NCBI GenBank assembly: GCA_900758885.1
Contig: CAAETD010000180.1
Location: forward strand, 1 to 5,931
Direction of reading: 5' to 3'
From: an uncultured Collinsella sp.
GTDB taxonomy: Bacteria; Actinomycetota; Coriobacteriia; Coriobacteriales; Coriobacteriaceae
Length of the DNA stretch: 5,931 nt
In this document: piece after piece, positions 5,434-5,931 of the stretch
Layout of the letters: every line of letters starts with the position of its first letter
Numbering within the stretch: the first letter of the stretch is position 1
The notes under the pieces: model-generated
Database searches by the model: none
What the model was told of the DNA's origin: nothing
What the model saw: only the letters and a program-made list of their open reading frames with translations
Made by a program: the position numbers and the translations under genes

Positions 5434-5931
5434 ATGGGACGTTTTACCAATCCTCGCGATCTGTACTTTGGTGAGGGCGCTCGCCACGAGGTGAAGAACC
5501 TCAAGGGCAAGAAGGCCATCATCGTTTCTGGCGGCAGCTCTATGCGCCGCGGCGGGTTCCTGCAGGACGTTGAGGCCGACCTCAAAGAGGGCGGCTTCGA
5601 GGTCAAGCTGTTCGAGGGCGTCGAGTCCGATCCGTCCATCGAGACGGTCATGAAGGGCGCCGAGGCCATGCGCGAGTTCGAGCCCGACTGGATTATCGCC
5701 ATCGGCGGCGGCTCGCCCATCGATGCCGCTAAGGCCATGTGGGTCTTCTACGAGTATCCCGAGGAGTCCTTCGATAACATCATCCAGCCGTTCAGCTTCC
5801 CTGAGCTGCGTCAGAAGGCTCACTTCTGCGCCATCTCCTCTACCTCCGGTACCGCTACCGAGGTCACTGCCTTCTCCGTCATTACCGACTACGCCAAGGG
5901 CATCAAGTACCCGCTGGCCGACTTCAACATC
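5434..5931 (+). CDS. Iron-containing alcohol dehydrogenase, butanol-dehydrogenase type (N-terminal part)
   Basis: The first 166 codons of a group III (iron-dependent) alcohol dehydrogenase; the gene continues past the window edge, and family members are usually about 380-400 residues. These enzymes interconvert aldehydes or ketones and alcohols with NAD(P)(H), often to dispose of reducing power in fermentation. Visible are the opening FTNPRDLYFGEG (4-15), the first Rossmann strand with VSGGSSMRRGG (31-41), the dinucleotide-binding loop IGGGSPIDAAKAM (90-102) and SSTSGTATEVTAFSVITD (135-152). A Gly rather than Asp after the first strand (residue 33, compared with Asp39 in E. coli FucO) favours NADP(H), as in the Thermotoga butanol dehydrogenase; this is inference. 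The metal-binding Asp and His residues lie beyond the cut and cannot be checked. It is transcribed divergently from the murT-gatD operon. Codon use is strongly biased to preferred codons (mostly GGC, CTG/CTC, AAG), hinting at high expression. Confidence 0.93.
   Translation, partial: MGRFTNPRDLYFGEGARHEVKNLKGKKAIIVSGGSSMRRGGFLQDVEADLKEGGFEVKLFEGVESDPSIETVMKGAEAMREFEPDWIIAIGGGSPIDAAKAMWVFYEYPEESFDNIIQPFSFPELRQKAHFCAISSTSGTATEVTAFSVITDYAKGIKYPLADFNI

Noticed and set aside
5227..5823. 198-codon minus-strand frame antisense to the alcohol dehydrogenase
   Set aside because: The plus strand encodes a clear iron alcohol dehydrogenase with a perfect ribosome binding site; the antisense frame is a composition artefact.

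Overview
The window is GC-rich, with dense coding and strong G/C preference at third codon positions. It carries MurT and GatD sequences of Gram-positive type. The overall character suits an actinobacterium of the class Coriobacteriia; a Collinsella-like gut bacterium is my best guess, from sequence feel only and not proven.

Layout, left to right. Positions 1-392 hold no gene I can support. They contain an AT-richer tract, a long imperfect hairpin (296-344) that resembles an inverted pair of tRNA T-arm/acceptor sequences, and the intrinsic terminator of the following tRNA. A complete minus-strand tRNA-Glu(UUC) with encoded CCA lies at 393-469, with a -10 box just upstream. A second minus-strand terminator (529-563) closes the next operon. 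Three minus-strand genes follow, transcribed from about 4950 down to 570: an uncharacterised helical, TPR-like protein (3836-4912), a diverged paralogue of it (2793-3836) joined by a TAATG stop/start overlap, and a 725-residue protein in which MurT and GatD are fused into one chain. Upstream is a divergent intergenic region of about 520 bp with 11-bp tandem repeats and a potentially structured leader. Last comes the first 166 codons of an iron-containing alcohol dehydrogenase on the plus strand, cut by the window edge.

How the genes fit together. MurT-GatD amidates the alpha-carboxyl of D-glutamate in the lipid II stem peptide, with GatD supplying ammonia from glutamine. The two paralogous genes are probably co-transcribed with it: one overlap, one 45-nt gap, no terminator between. 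That makes them candidates for a cell-envelope-linked role, but nothing in their sequence proves this. The alcohol dehydrogenase is divergent and functionally separate (fermentative aldehyde/alcohol interconversion).

The points most worth a second look are the single-chain MurT-GatD, the tandem paralogues beside it, the 11-bp repeat array and the folded leader upstream of the dehydrogenase.
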